From the NCBI RefSeq assembly GCF_003284725.1, contig NZ_PGTO01000001.1:310001-374000 (forward strand): 64,000 nt of DNA. The letters run 5' to 3'. The DNA is from Paramagnetospirillum kuznetsovii (lineage in GTDB: Bacteria; Pseudomonadota; Alphaproteobacteria; Rhodospirillales; Magnetospirillaceae). Shown here in pieces: positions 42,621 through 50,859 of this stretch (the first letter of the stretch is position 1; each line of letters begins with the position of its first letter). The notes below the pieces were generated by a model. It was not told the DNA's origin. It saw only the letters and a list, made by a program, of their open reading frames with translations, and made no database searches. Both the position numbers and the translations under genes were made by a program.

Positions 42621-42982
42621 CCGACGATTCCCTTGTTGCGCAAGGGGGTCGTCAGCCGGTCCAGCGCCTCGTCCCACAGGATCGCCTCGCCTTGGCCATC
42701 GCCGCCATGGGGGTTGGGGGGCGTCAGCTGACGGCCGAATCGGCCGAGAACCGTAAGATGGGACCGGCGCAACACGCGGACCCGGTATAATCGCTGGACC
42801 TCGCGGACGATGTCGTCCGGTTCGCACGGCCGGGCGACATCGCCCCTGCCCAAATGGAAGCGGACGCCGTCGTCACGGGCGATCTGACAGCGGGCATACC
42901 ACAGCCATGCCTCCTCGGCGGTTGTAAACGGTTCGGTGTCGCCGACGGTGGAAATTCGGCTGGTATATTTAATGCGGGCCAT
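42617..42982 (-). CDS. Conserved hypothetical protein
   Basis: 121 residues, basic. Start MARIKYTSRISTVGDTEPFT and the segments EEAWLWYARCQIARDDGVRF and RPCEPDDIVREVQRLYR recall a protein found with phage-like loci in Alphaproteobacteria (from memory). Function unknown. It is divergent from the S24-type regulator gene, with 120 bases between. The ATG at 42982 has GGAGAACAAAC upstream. Confidence 0.6.
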   Translation of the reverse strand: MARIKYTSRISTVGDTEPFTTAEEAWLWYARCQIARDDGVRFHLGRGDVARPCEPDDIVREVQRLYRVRVLRRSHLTVLGRFGRQLTPPNPHGGDGQGEAILWDEALDRLTTPLRNKGIVG

Positions 42983-43102
42983 GTTTGTTCTCCATAAATA
43001 GGAACGAACGCAGCACAGCTTTGCCGAATTGCGGAACAAATGTCAATGGTTGCGGCTTATTTTCCTGCTGCGGCGAGGCGCGAATTGCGAGACAATCTTC
43101 CC

Positions 43103-43735
43103 ATGCTGAAGCATGCCGACATCTGGGCCGCTATTGACGCGCTTGCCCGAGACAATGGGTTGACGGCCTCGGCGCTTGCCCGCAAGGCCGGGCTTGACCC
43201 CACCACATTCAACAAAAGCAAGCGCATTACCCGCGAGGGCAAGGCGCGTTGGCCATCCACCGAAAGCGTGGCCAAGGTCTTGGAGGCCACCGGTGCCACC
43301 ATGACCGCCTTCGTCGGCTATATCGAAGGCGTCGCCGGCGGCCTGCCGGTGTCGACCATCCCGTTGATCGGGTTCGCCCAGGCGGGGGATCGGGGATTCT
43401 TCGATGACGCGGGCTATCCCGCCGGGGCCGGCTGGGATGAAATCCCCTTCCCCGAGGTCGGCGATCCCCACGCCTATGCCCTGGAAGTCAGCGGCGATTC
43501 CATGGAGCCGCTCTATCGCGACGGCGACATCGTCATCGTGTCGCCCACCGCCAATGTGCGCCGGGGCGACCGGGTGGTGGTGCGCACCACCGAGGGCGAG
43601 GTGATGGTCAAGCAGCTGGTCAGGCTGTCGGCGCGCCGCATCGAATTGGCCTCGGTCAATCCGGCCCATTCCGGCCGGTCTTTGGCCTCGGAAGAGGTGG
43701 GTTGGATGGCGCGCATCCTATGGGCCAGCCAGTAG
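43103..43735 (+). CDS. XRE helix-turn-helix regulator with S24 peptidase domain
   Basis: 210 residues. The N-terminal helix-turn-helix (about 5-70, LTASALARKAGLDPTTFNKSKR) is followed by a LexA/CI-type S24 domain with the Ser nucleophile in SGDSMEP (about 134) and Lys in VMVKQLV (about 173). Such regulators can self-cleave when RecA is activated. A similar protein is common in Rhodospirillales and Rhizobiales chromosomes outside prophages, so it need not be the repressor of the adjacent module. ATG 43103 begins the typical MLKHADIW. Confidence 0.85.
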   Translation: MLKHADIWAAIDALARDNGLTASALARKAGLDPTTFNKSKRITREGKARWPSTESVAKVLEATGATMTAFVGYIEGVAGGLPVSTIPLIGFAQAGDRGFFDDAGYPAGAGWDEIPFPEVGDPHAYALEVSGDSMEPLYRDGDIVIVSPTANVRRGDRVVVRTTEGEVMVKQLVRLSARRIELASVNPAHSGRSLASEEVGWMARILWASQ

Positions 43736-43794
43736 CGGAATAAATTCCTTGACGAAGTGTTCCTGTCATGTTCCTCTGGCGCGAGGAGGATGCC

Positions 43795-44076
43795 ATGCAG
43801 CCGTCATGGGCCGGTGTCGGCCGGGACAATGATGAACGCCGCTTCGACGGACCCATCGCCAACGACGATCCGGCCGCCCGGCCCTTGGGTCTTGCCCAGG
43901 GGCGGGCCCGGTTGTTCCAGCGGCTGGCGCAGGCGCTACGCCACGACCTGGCCGTGGTCCGCCGCGGCATGACCTGGGGGCAGGCCATGGCCGACCGCAG
44001 GCTGACGCGTTGGCAGCGCGGTCTTGTCTTTTATCGTGATCACGGAGTTTGGTGGTGGAAGGAGCGGCGGAATTGA
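43795..44076 (+). CDS. Small hypothetical protein
   Basis: 93 residues, rich in Arg and Trp. The C-terminal half (RRGMTWGQAMADRRLTRWQRGLVFYRDHG) is conserved-looking but not a family I recognise. The ATG at 43795 has AGGAGG 6 bases upstream, better than the ATG at 43768. Confidence 0.55.
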   Translation: MQPSWAGVGRDNDERRFDGPIANDDPAARPLGLAQGRARLFQRLAQALRHDLAVVRRGMTWGQAMADRRLTRWQRGLVFYRDHGVWWWKERRN

Positions 44077-44087
44077 CCCGCCGCTCC
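44061..44087. terminator. Convergent hairpin between hypothetical gene and fabI
   Basis: GGAGCGGCGG (44061-44070) and CCGCCGCTCC (44078-44087) are perfectly complementary. The stop codon of the plus-strand gene lies in the loop. There is no T-tract, so termination is only likely. Confidence 0.55.
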
Positions 44088-44096
44088 CTCGAACCC

Positions 44097-44903
44097 TCAG
44101 CCCACGATGTGGGCGCCGCCGTCGATGAATAAGGTGGTGCCGGTCACCGACTTGGCGAGATCGCTGACCAGATAGGCGGCGAAGGAACCGCAGTCGTTGA
44201 TGTCGGCCAGCTGGTGGGTGGGGGCCTTGGAGGCCGCTTCTTCCATCAGCTCGTCGAAGCGGTCGATGCCCGACGCGGCGCGGGTCTTCAACGGACCGGG
44301 CGACAGCGCCAGCACGCGGATGCCCTTGGGGCCCAGTTCATGGGCGAGATATTTGGTGGTGCTTTCCAGCGCCGCCTTGACCGGTCCCATGACGTTGTAG
44401 TGCTCGACCACCTTGCGGCCGCCATAGAACGAGACCGTCATCAAGGTGCCGCCATTGGTCATCAGCGGCTCGGCCAGCTTGGCGCAACGCACGAAGGAGA
44501 AGCAGGAAACATCCATGGCGAGCGAGAAGCCGTCGCGCGAGCAATCGACCACCCGGCCGTGCAGATCCTCGCGATTGGCGAAGGCGATGGAATGGATGAC
44601 GAAATCCAGGCGGCCCCACTTTTCCTTGATGGCGTCGAACACCGCCTCCAGCTCACCCTCGTTGCGAACGTCGCAGGGCATCACGATGGGGGCATGCATG
44701 CCCTCGGCCAGCGGGCGGACGTATTTCTCGCCCTTCTCGTTGAGATAGGTGATGGCCAACTCGGCGCCGTAGGCATCGCAGTGCCGGGCGATGCCATAGG
44801 CGATGCTCTGCTCATTGGCGATGCCGATGATCAGGCCCTTCTTGCCGCGCAGGTCGAGAAGCTGCAGGGGGGCCTTGGTGGGGGCATTGACGGTCTGGTC
44901 CAT
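44097..44903 (-). CDS. fabI: Enoyl-[acyl-carrier-protein] reductase (NADH)
   Basis: 268 residues of the SDR fold. The N-terminal NAD site is GLIIGIANEQSIAYGIA (about 24-40), and the catalytic Tyr-x6-Lys type motif lies in EHYNVMGPVKAAL. The C-terminal FIDGGAHIVG is typical of FabI. It reduces trans-2-enoyl-ACP in the last step of fatty-acid elongation. An SFYGGRKVV sequence replaces the usual YLGGERVVP just ahead of the active site, a modest deviation. Monocistronic. Confidence 0.93.
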   Translation of the reverse strand: MDQTVNAPTKAPLQLLDLRGKKGLIIGIANEQSIAYGIARHCDAYGAELAITYLNEKGEKYVRPLAEGMHAPIVMPCDVRNEGELEAVFDAIKEKWGRLDFVIHSIAFANREDLHGRVVDCSRDGFSLAMDVSCFSFVRCAKLAEPLMTNGGTLMTVSFYGGRKVVEHYNVMGPVKAALESTTKYLAHELGPKGIRVLALSPGPLKTRAASGIDRFDELMEEAASKAPTHQLADINDCGSFAAYLVSDLAKSVTGTTLFIDGGAHIVG

Positions 44904-45047
44904 GAGTCACGACTCCGAAGAAAATATTGCGCTGCAGCATAGACCATATTTTTCTGGAGTCTCAAGCGGTATGACCAATAAACATGCCGATTTCGTATTT
45001 CGGTCACATTCCAAATTTAGCATGTGCGAGGCCGGATCGGATCGGTC

Positions 45048-45076
45048 TTGACGCTCGGCGCGGCGGGGCGCTATGA
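45048..45076 (+). promoter_or_regulatory. Predicted promoter for metZ
   Basis: TTGACG (45048-45053), 17-base spacer, CTATGA (45071-45076). It is placed a few bases before the SAM-II aptamer. Confidence 0.65.
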
Positions 45077-45080
45077 ATTT

Positions 45081-45138
45081 TGCGTGGTGATTTGTCCGAC
45101 CGGATTGCGGCCACGTTAAACAACCCGCTAAAGAGGTT
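45081..45138 (+). ncRNA. SAM-II riboswitch upstream of metZ
   Basis: The sequence has GCGTGGTGATTTG, then CCG...CGG-like pairing and GCGGCCACGTTAAACAA, then CCGCTAAAGAGG. CGTGG pairs with CCACG as P1, and the downstream CGCTAAAG forms the pseudoknot with the GATTTG loop. These are the conserved parts of SAM-II, which turns off methionine genes in Alphaproteobacteria when SAM binds. Confidence 0.93.
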
Positions 45139-45155
45139 CGCGCTCGACCCCTCCG

Positions 45156-45195
45156 AGCCCCGGCCCCTGTTGCGAGGTTGGGGCTTTTGTGTTTT
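45156..45195 (+). terminator. Attenuator-like hairpin between SAM-II and metZ
   Basis: AGCCCCGGCCCCT and GAGGTTGGGGCT (45156-45185) pair, followed by TTTGTGTTTT. It lies between the SAM-II aptamer and the metZ ribosome site, so SAM binding may act through transcription attenuation. Confidence 0.65.
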
Positions 45196-45208
45196 CAGGA
45201 GACGAGAG

Positions 45209-46450
45209 ATGGGCAGCGACGATTCCAAGACGACCCGGCCCAACGCCGCCCAGCCCAAGATGGCGGGCCAATGGCGGCCCCGCACCCGGGCGGTGCGCGC
45301 AGGCCTTGCGCGCACCGGCTTCAGCGAGACCTCGGAAGCCCTGTTCCTGACCTCGGGCTATGTCTATGGCAGCGCCGCCGAGGCGGAGGAAAGCTTCGAC
45401 GGCACCCGCGACCGCATGGTCTATTCCCGCTTCAAGAATCCCACCATCGCCACGTTCGAGCAGCGTCTCGCCCAGTTGGAGGCCGCTCCCGCCGGTTTCG
45501 ACGTTGGCTGCCGCGCCACCGCCTCTGGCATGGCGGCGGTGCATGCCGCCCTGCTGTGTCAGTTGAAGGCGGGCGATCGGGTCGTCGCCTCGCGCGCCCT
45601 GTTCGGGTCGTGCCAGTGGATCATCAACGAACTGCTGCCCCGATTCGGTATCGAGCGGGTCTTCGTGGACGGCCCCGATCTGGAGGCCTGGGCCAAGGCC
45701 TTGTCCAAGCCCACTGCCTGCGTCTTCCTGGAGACCCCGGCCAATCCGACCCTGGAAATCATCGACATCGCCGCCGTGGCGGACCTCGCCCACAAGGCGG
45801 GGGCCAAGCTGGTGGTGGACAACGTCTTCGCCACTCCCATCCTGCAAAGCCCGCTCATGCTGGGCGCCGATATCGTGGTCTATTCCGCCACCAAGCATAT
45901 GGACGGCCAGGGCCGCTGCCTGGGCGGCGCGGTTGTCGCCGATCAGGCCTTCTGCCAGGACGTGCTGGGGCCGTATCTGCGCAATACCGGCCCGACGCTC
46001 AGCCCCTTCAACGCCTGGGTGCTGCTCAAGGGATTGGAGACGCTGGATCTGCGGGTGGAGCGCCACTGCGCCAACGCCCTGAAGGTGGCCCGCTTCCTGG
46101 AATCCCACCCCAAGGTCGCCCGCGTCCTCTATCCCGGCCTGGAAAGCCATCCCCAGCACGCCCTGGCGGCGCGGCAGATGTCGGGCTGGGGCTCCATCCT
46201 CGCGGTGGAGCTGAAGGGCGGCAAGCCGACCGCCTACAGCTTGTTGGACCATCTGGAGCTGATCGACATTTCCAACAATCTGGGCGACGCCAAAAGCCTG
46301 ATCACCCATCCCTGGACCACCACCCACCAGCGGCTATCGCCCGAGGACAAGCTGGCCATGGGTATTTCCGAGGGAATGCTGCGCCTGTCGGTGGGCATCG
46401 AGGACGGCGACGATCTGGTGGAGGATCTGGACCGGGCGCTGGGCGGCTAA
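45209..46450 (+). CDS. metZ: O-succinylhomoserine sulfhydrylase
   Basis: 413 residues of the Cys/Met-metabolism PLP family. The PLP lysine is in VVYSATKHMDGQGR (about 224-237). The RATASGMAAVHAALL and FLETPANPTLEIIDI segments are typical. It makes homocysteine directly from O-succinyl- or O-acetylhomoserine and sulfide. It lies behind a SAM-II riboswitch, so high SAM should lower its expression. The ATG at 45209 follows AGGAGACG. Confidence 0.93.
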   Translation: MGSDDSKTTRPNAAQPKMAGQWRPRTRAVRAGLARTGFSETSEALFLTSGYVYGSAAEAEESFDGTRDRMVYSRFKNPTIATFEQRLAQLEAAPAGFDVGCRATASGMAAVHAALLCQLKAGDRVVASRALFGSCQWIINELLPRFGIERVFVDGPDLEAWAKALSKPTACVFLETPANPTLEIIDIAAVADLAHKAGAKLVVDNVFATPILQSPLMLGADIVVYSATKHMDGQGRCLGGAVVADQAFCQDVLGPYLRNTGPTLSPFNAWVLLKGLETLDLRVERHCANALKVARFLESHPKVARVLYPGLESHPQHALAARQMSGWGSILAVELKGGKPTAYSLLDHLELIDISNNLGDAKSLITHPWTTTHQRLSPEDKLAMGISEGMLRLSVGIEDGDDLVEDLDRALGG

Positions 46451-46526
46451 ATTTTGGAATCCTTTTAATTCCGCCGTCGCCATCCTAAGATGATGGCCGC
46501 AGAAACGAGGTTTCGAGGTCTGTCGC

Positions 46527-46919
46527 ATGTATAGCCAAACCACCCGCGACATCGTGGTCACGGTCAAGCCGTTCTATCTGGACGACCAATCGTCGCCGAC
46601 CGACAACCATTATGTCTGGGCCTATCGGGTCAGGATCGAGAATCGGGGCGGCCGCACGGTGCAGCTGATGAATCGGCACTGGATCATCACCGACGGCATC
46701 GGCCGTGTCCAAGAGGTCAAGGGGCCCGGCGTGGTGGGGGAACAGCCGGTGCTGCGCCCCGGCGACGGCTATGAATACACCAGCGGCACGCCGCTGCCGA
46801 CACCGTCCGGCATCATGCACGGCACCTATGAGATGGCCGACGAGGACGGGTCCACCTTCGACATCGTCATCCCCGCCTTCTCCCTCGACAGCCCCCACGA
46901 CCGCCCCAGGCTGAACTGA
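46527..46919 (+). CDS. apaG: ApaG-domain protein
   Basis: 130 residues. The conserved [25 protein letters not shown] and [19 protein letters not shown] segments identify ApaG, a fibronectin-III-like beta sandwich. Its role is not settled; it is linked to ApaH and cobalt resistance in enterics. Start ATG 46527. Confidence 0.93.
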   Translation: MYSQTTRDIVVTVKPFYLDDQSSPTDNHYVWAYRVRIENRGGRTVQLMNRHWIITDGIGRVQEVKGPGVVGEQPVLRPGDGYEYTSGTPLPTPSGIMHGTYEMADEDGSTFDIVIPAFSLDSPHDRPRLN

Positions 46920-46927
46920 TTCCCTTG

Positions 46928-46953
46928 CATTTGGTGCGATGCGGCGCCAAATG
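46928..46953. promoter_or_regulatory. Inverted repeat between apaG and folE
   Basis: CATTTGGTGC and GGCGCCAAATG pair (one G-T step) around GATGC. There is no T-tract. It lies 31 bases before the folE start and could be an operator or weak terminator. Confidence 0.4.
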
Positions 46954-46983
46954 GCGTAGGGTTGATCAGAGTGAGGTGACGCC

Positions 46984-47643
46984 GTGACCACCAAGGACGC
47001 CAGCATGACCCTGCCCAAGGAACTGGTCCCCGACGAGCTTTCAGCCCGCGTTCGCCCCTCGCGCTCGGAGGCCGAGGCCGCCGTTCGGACCCTGCTGCGT
47101 TGGGCGGGCGACGATCCCGACCGCGAGGGACTGATCGGCACGCCCGACCGGGTGGTGCGGGCCTATGAGGAATTCTTCGCCGGTTACGACCAAGACCCCA
47201 CCGAGATCCTGCACCGCACCTTCGAGGAAACCGACGGCTACGACGAGATGGTGCTGTTGCGCGATATCCGGCTGGAAAGCCATTGCGAGCACCATGTGGT
47301 TCCCATCATCGGCAAGGCCCATGTGGCCTATCTGCCCGACCGCCGGGTGGTGGGCATCTCCAAGCTGGCCCGGGTGGTCGAGATCTATTCCCGCCGCTTG
47401 CAGATCCAAGAGAAGCTGACCGCCCAGATCGCCAATACCATCAACGACGTGCTGCAGCCCAAGGGCGTGGCGGTGGTGATCGAGGCGGCCCATCAGTGCA
47501 TGACCACGCGCGGCATCCACAAGCCCGGCGTCACCATGGTGACCAGCCGCATGCTGGGCGATTTCCGCGACAATCCGGCGACGCGGCGCGAATTCATGGC
47601 CCTGATCCACAACCAGCACAGCGGCGGCTTGTCCAACGTGTGA
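46984..47643 (+). CDS. folE: GTP cyclohydrolase I (type IA)
   Basis: 219 residues. The zinc site is in [20 protein letters not shown] (Cys and His, about 100-118) and the later [16 protein letters not shown]. It converts GTP to dihydroneopterin triphosphate for folate synthesis. The GTG at 46984 is preceded by GAGGTGA; an internal ATG at 47005 is an alternative. Confidence 0.95.
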   Translation: MTTKDASMTLPKELVPDELSARVRPSRSEAEAAVRTLLRWAGDDPDREGLIGTPDRVVRAYEEFFAGYDQDPTEILHRTFEETDGYDEMVLLRDIRLESHCEHHVVPIIGKAHVAYLPDRRVVGISKLARVVEIYSRRLQIQEKLTAQIANTINDVLQPKGVAVVIEAAHQCMTTRGIHKPGVTMVTSRMLGDFRDNPATRREFMALIHNQHSGGLSNV

Positions 47644-47687
47644 GGCAGGCCCTGTAAATTGACGGGTCTTCCGCTATTTCCCCTCCC

Positions 47688-48257
47688 TCACCCCATCATG
47701 GTGTCGGCGCCCAGCAGCTTGTCCGACAGCAGGGGATAGCGGTCGCGGGCCAGCGGCAGTTGGTAGTGCCACCATTCATGTCGGTTGTACTCCCATCCGG
47801 CGGCGGTCATGAGTCCCAGCAGGACGAGCCGGTTGCGCTGGGCCTCCGGCGACACATCCGTCCGGGCGTGATGGGAGCGGGGCGTGAATTCGTCGAAGCC
47901 GGTGCCCATGTCCAGCACCGCGCCGCCCGCCATCTCCATCAGGTCGAGATCCACCGCCACGCCGCGCGAATGGGCCGACCCCGATCTTGGATCGGCGAGG
48001 AATTCGGGATCGGGCGTATGGGCCCACAGCGCCCATTGCGCCTCGGTCGGGCGATAGGCATCCAGCAGCCGCAGCCGAAGGCCCAGCGGATGGGCAAGCT
48101 CCACCGCCCGCGTCAGCGCCCGGGCCGCGTCGCCGTGCAGCCAGCAGGCGGCATCGGGGCGATAGACCGGTCGTGTGGTGAAATTATCGGCACTGGCGTA
48201 GGCCAGGGCGACCTCGACGCCGAAGGCCTCGGCTTGTATTCGGACCAGCGGGAACAT
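47688..48257 (-). CDS. ddpX: D-alanyl-D-alanine dipeptidase (VanX/DdpX family)
   Basis: 189 residues. The zinc motif SAHSRGVAVDLDL (SxHxxGxAxD) and the C-terminal EWWHYQL supply His, Asp, Glu and His ligands of M15 dipeptidases. It hydrolyses D-Ala-D-Ala. No signal peptide is seen, so it is cytosolic, as in DdpX. The ATG at 48257 follows AAGGAAAG. It is divergent from tsaB. Confidence 0.9.
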   Translation of the reverse strand: MFPLVRIQAEAFGVEVALAYASADNFTTRPVYRPDAACWLHGDAARALTRAVELAHPLGLRLRLLDAYRPTEAQWALWAHTPDPEFLADPRSGSAHSRGVAVDLDLMEMAGGAVLDMGTGFDEFTPRSHHARTDVSPEAQRNRLVLLGLMTAAGWEYNRHEWWHYQLPLARDRYPLLSDKLLGADTMMG

Positions 48258-48300
48258 CTTCTTACTTTCCTTTATGGAACCCTCGCAGTATAGCGGCCCC

Positions 48301-49014
48301 ATGATCGTTCTCGCCATGGACACCTCGACCTCTGCCTGCTCCGTCGCCTTATGGCGGGACGGAACCGTTGTCGCGCACCGGCTGCGCCGGATGGCGCGCG
48401 GCCAAAGCGAGGCCTTGATGCCCATGGTGGCCGAGGTGATGGCGGAAAGCGGCCTTGAATTCGCCGGTGCGATCAGCGGCCATTGCGGCCGCGGCCAAGC
48501 CGCCGGAGGCGGTGCCCGGCGAGGGGCAAGGATAAGCCTGGACCTGCTGGCGGTGACGGTGGGGCCGGGGGCCTTCACCGGATTGCGCATCGGACTGGCC
48601 GCCGCCCGTGGGCTGGCGCTGGCCTCGGGCCTGCCGCTGGCGGGCGTCTCGACGCCGCTGGCGGTGGCGGCCGCCGTGCCGGGGGAAGAGCGACGGGGGC
48701 GCACCGTGCTGGCGGTCATCGATTCGCGGCGTGACGAACTTTGGGTCCAGGCCTTCGCCGAGGATCTGACTCCACTGGGCGAGGTGGCGGCGCTGCTGCC
48801 CGCCCAGGCGGCCCGATTGGCGGACGGCCCGGTGGTGGTGGCGGGCGACGCGGCTTCCGCCGTCTTGGACCATTGCGCCGACGGGGTCGCCTCCTTGTCA
48901 CCCGGTTGGCCGGACGCCGCCGTGGTGGCCGCCTTGGCGGCGGAACAATGGGCGAAGGGGACTTCGCTGGCGGCCGAACCGCTTTATCTGCGCCCGCCGG
49001 ATGTCACGCTGTGA
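48301..49014 (+). CDS. tsaB: tRNA threonylcarbamoyladenosine biosynthesis protein TsaB (with repeat-derived insert)
   Basis: 237 residues, ASKHA fold, with MDTSTSACSVALW at the N-terminus and TVGPGAFTGLRIGLAAARGLA. It partners TsaD and TsaE in making t6A on tRNA. Between LEFAG and SLDLLAVTVGPG there are about 22 extra residues ([19 protein letters not shown]) not expected in TsaB. They are encoded by a copy of the dispersed GC-rich repeat, and the frame stays open. Downstream rimI overlaps the stop (GTGA). Confidence 0.9.
   Translation: MIVLAMDTSTSACSVALWRDGTVVAHRLRRMARGQSEALMPMVAEVMAESGLEFAGAISGHCGRGQAAGGGARRGARISLDLLAVTVGPGAFTGLRIGLAAARGLALASGLPLAGVSTPLAVAAAVPGEERRGRTVLAVIDSRRDELWVQAFAEDLTPLGEVAALLPAQAARLADGPVVVAGDAASAVLDHCADGVASLSPGWPDAAVVAALAAEQWAKGTSLAAEPLYLRPPDVTL
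48494..48531. repeat. Dispersed GC-rich repeat, copy C, inside tsaB coding sequence
   Basis: GCCAAGCCGCCGGAGGCGGT and GCCCGGCGAGGGGCAAGG match the core and right end of copies A and B. It is inserted in frame within tsaB. Confidence 0.75.
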
Positions 49015-49484
49015 GCGGCATAGAACTGCTGCCCGCCGGCTTGGTGCATGCCGAGCTGCTGGCCGGAATGCATGCCGTCTGTTTTGCCGAACCGTGGAGT
49101 GCTGCGTCCATGGCCGATGTCTTGGCCATGACCGGCGCCCAGGGATTGATCGCGGTCGGTGACGGCGACGGCCCGCCCGGTCCGGCCGGGCTGGTTCTGT
49201 GGCGGGCGGTCCTCGACGAATCGGAGATCCTCACCATCGCGGTTCTGCCGCCTTGGCGCCGCCGGGGGCTTGGCGAACGGCTGCTGGGGGCGGCCATGAT
49301 TGCTGCCGCCGAAGCCGGGGCATCGTCCATATTCCTCGAGGCCGCCGCCGACAACGGCCCCGCCCTCGCGCTGTACGGGCGCTGTCAATTCCAGCAGATA
49401 GGCCTGCGTAAGGGATATTACGGAGGTATCGACGCCGTCGTCATGCGCCGAGGACTTGACGCCACGGCAATTCCCACCGCGTGA
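49011..49484 (+). CDS. rimI: Ribosomal-protein-alanine N-acetyltransferase RimI-like
   Basis: 157 residues of the GNAT fold. The acetyl-CoA loop is in ILTIAVLPPWRRRGLGERLL and the NGPALALYGRCQF motif follows. It acetylates the N-terminal alanine of ribosomal protein S18 in E. coli. Its GTG start overlaps the tsaB TGA, and a tsaB-rimI pair is widespread. Confidence 0.9.
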   Translation: MSGIELLPAGLVHAELLAGMHAVCFAEPWSAASMADVLAMTGAQGLIAVGDGDGPPGPAGLVLWRAVLDESEILTIAVLPPWRRRGLGERLLGAAMIAAAEAGASSIFLEAAADNGPALALYGRCQFQQIGLRKGYYGGIDAVVMRRGLDATAIPTA

Positions 49485-49513
49485 CAAGAAATATCCACGG
49501 TCCGGGAAAGACC

Positions 49514-49762
49514 CTATTTCTTGCGAACCAGGAGACGATGGATGCCGTCGGCTCCTTCGCCGTCCTCGCGGACGGTCGAGATGATTTGGTGCCCCAGTTC
49601 GGCCAAGGATCTGGGAACATTGGCGAGCGGTTCGGCGCCTTTGAGTCGGACTTCAACCATCTCTCCAGACGGCATACGTTCCACTAGTAACTTTGTCTTG
49701 ACGAAGGTCATTGGGCAGACCTCCCCAGTGATGTCAAGGCTGTAGTTTGGCTTCTCAGTCAT
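49514..49762 (-). CDS. tusA: TusA/SirA-family sulfur carrier protein
   Basis: 82 residues. The motif CPMTFVKTK with active Cys16 (CPxP region) and the hydrophobic alpha/beta pattern identify the TusA family. It relays persulfide sulfur to tRNA or molybdenum-cofactor pathways. It ends near the convergent rimI gene. Confidence 0.88.
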   Translation of the reverse strand: MTEKPNYSLDITGEVCPMTFVKTKLLVERMPSGEMVEVRLKGAEPLANVPRSLAELGHQIISTVREDGEGADGIHRLLVRKK

Positions 49763-49859
49763 GCGATTTTTGTCACTTTCAGTCTAACTAATGGTTATTG
49801 CCACGGGGGATTGAAAGTTTTATATAGGGCCATCCGTTGAATAGGGAGGCATGCTCTAA

Positions 49860-50279
49860 ATGTCGGAGCGCTCGAGCACCAGCGACCTGCTTTCGCTTAC
49901 CACTGAAATCGTGGCTGCGCACGTCGCCAATAACAGCGTGGCGGTCAGTGACCTCCCCCATCTGATTCAGGAGGTCTATCGGACCTTGTCGTCCGTTGGC
50001 AATGTGCCGGTCGCCCCCGAGCGCCCGCAGCCCGCCATCGCGGTGAAGAAGTCGGTGACCCCCGATTACATCATCTGCCTTGAAGACGGCAAGAAGCTGA
50101 AGATGCTGAAGCGTCACCTCAAGACCGCCTACAATATGAGCCCGGAAGAGTACCGCGACCGCTGGGGTCTGCCGGCCGATTATCCCATGGTGGCCCCCAA
50201 CTACGCGCAGCATCGCTCGACCCTGGCCAAGAAGATCGGTCTGGGCACCAAGCCGCGCAAGCGCAAGCGGACCGTCTGA
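49860..50279 (+). CDS. mucR: MucR/Ros-family transcriptional regulator
   Basis: 139 residues. The zinc-finger region YIICLEDGKKLKMLKRHLKTAY (only the first Cys, then Asp and His residues as in Ros/Ml proteins) and MSPEEYRDRWGLPADYPMVAPNYA are diagnostic. MucR is an H-NS-like DNA-binding oligomer repressing exopolysaccharide, motility or virulence genes in Alphaproteobacteria. It is preceded by a 97-base promoter region, and followed by a hairpin at 50294-50342. Confidence 0.95.
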   Translation: MSERSSTSDLLSLTTEIVAAHVANNSVAVSDLPHLIQEVYRTLSSVGNVPVAPERPQPAIAVKKSVTPDYIICLEDGKKLKMLKRHLKTAYNMSPEEYRDRWGLPADYPMVAPNYAQHRSTLAKKIGLGTKPRKRKRTV

Positions 50280-50293
50280 GTGTATTTAATGCT

Positions 50294-50342
50294 CGGGTCG
50301 GCGTCTTGCGGGGCCTTCGGGTCGCGTGACTCCGCCGACCCG
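50294..50342. terminator. Hairpin between mucR and fur
   Basis: CGGGTCGGCG (50294-50303) pairs perfectly with CGCCGACCCG (50333-50342); an inner GGCCTTCGGG loop adds structure. There is no T-tract. Confidence 0.5.
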
Positions 50343-50380
50343 GAAATCCCGTTCTCTCCTCGTCCGCTGATGGATTGACC

Positions 50381-50812
50381 ATGGTTTCCCGCATCGAGCA
50401 GCGTTGCATCGACAAGGGTATGAAGATGACGGACCAGCGCCGGGTGATCGCCCGCGTGCTGTCGGAATCGGTCGACCATCCCGATGTGGAAGAGGTCTAT
50501 CGTCGCGCCGCCGCCATCGATCCCCATATCAGCATCGCCACCGTCTATCGCACCGTTCGCCTGTTCGAAGAGGCCAACATCCTGGAGCGTCACGACTTCG
50601 GCGACGGCCGCGCCCGCTACGAGGAAGCGGCGGGGGATCATCACGACCATTTGATCGACATGCATTCCGGCAAGGTCATCGAGTTCAGCAGCACCGAGAT
50701 CGAAGCCTTGCAGCGTGAAATTGCTCGGCGCTATGGCTTCCGGCTGGTGGGACATCGGCTTGAACTGTATGGAGTCCCGTTGACTTCCGGTGATAAACCG
50801 GAAGACAAATAG
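50381..50812 (+). CDS. fur: Fur-family iron/manganese-responsive regulator
   Basis: 143 residues. Winged helix MTDQRRVIARVL...HPDVEEVYRRA and the metal region GDHHDHLIDMHSGKVIEF. The second CxxC pair of E. coli Fur is absent, as in alphaproteobacterial Fur/Mur proteins that respond to manganese. It would repress metal uptake when loaded. ATG 50381. The olsBA genes follow 47 bases on. Confidence 0.9.
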   Translation: MVSRIEQRCIDKGMKMTDQRRVIARVLSESVDHPDVEEVYRRAAAIDPHISIATVYRTVRLFEEANILERHDFGDGRARYEEAAGDHHDHLIDMHSGKVIEFSSTEIEALQREIARRYGFRLVGHRLELYGVPLTSGDKPEDK

Positions 50813-50859
50813 GCTTGGCGGCCCGCCTGACGGGCTGGTGTTACGGAACCAAGGGAACC

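Noticed and set aside
42983-43010. GTTC-N11-GAAC as an operator for the S24 regulator
   Set aside because: The arms are only four bases and the inner bases do not pair well; too weak to list.
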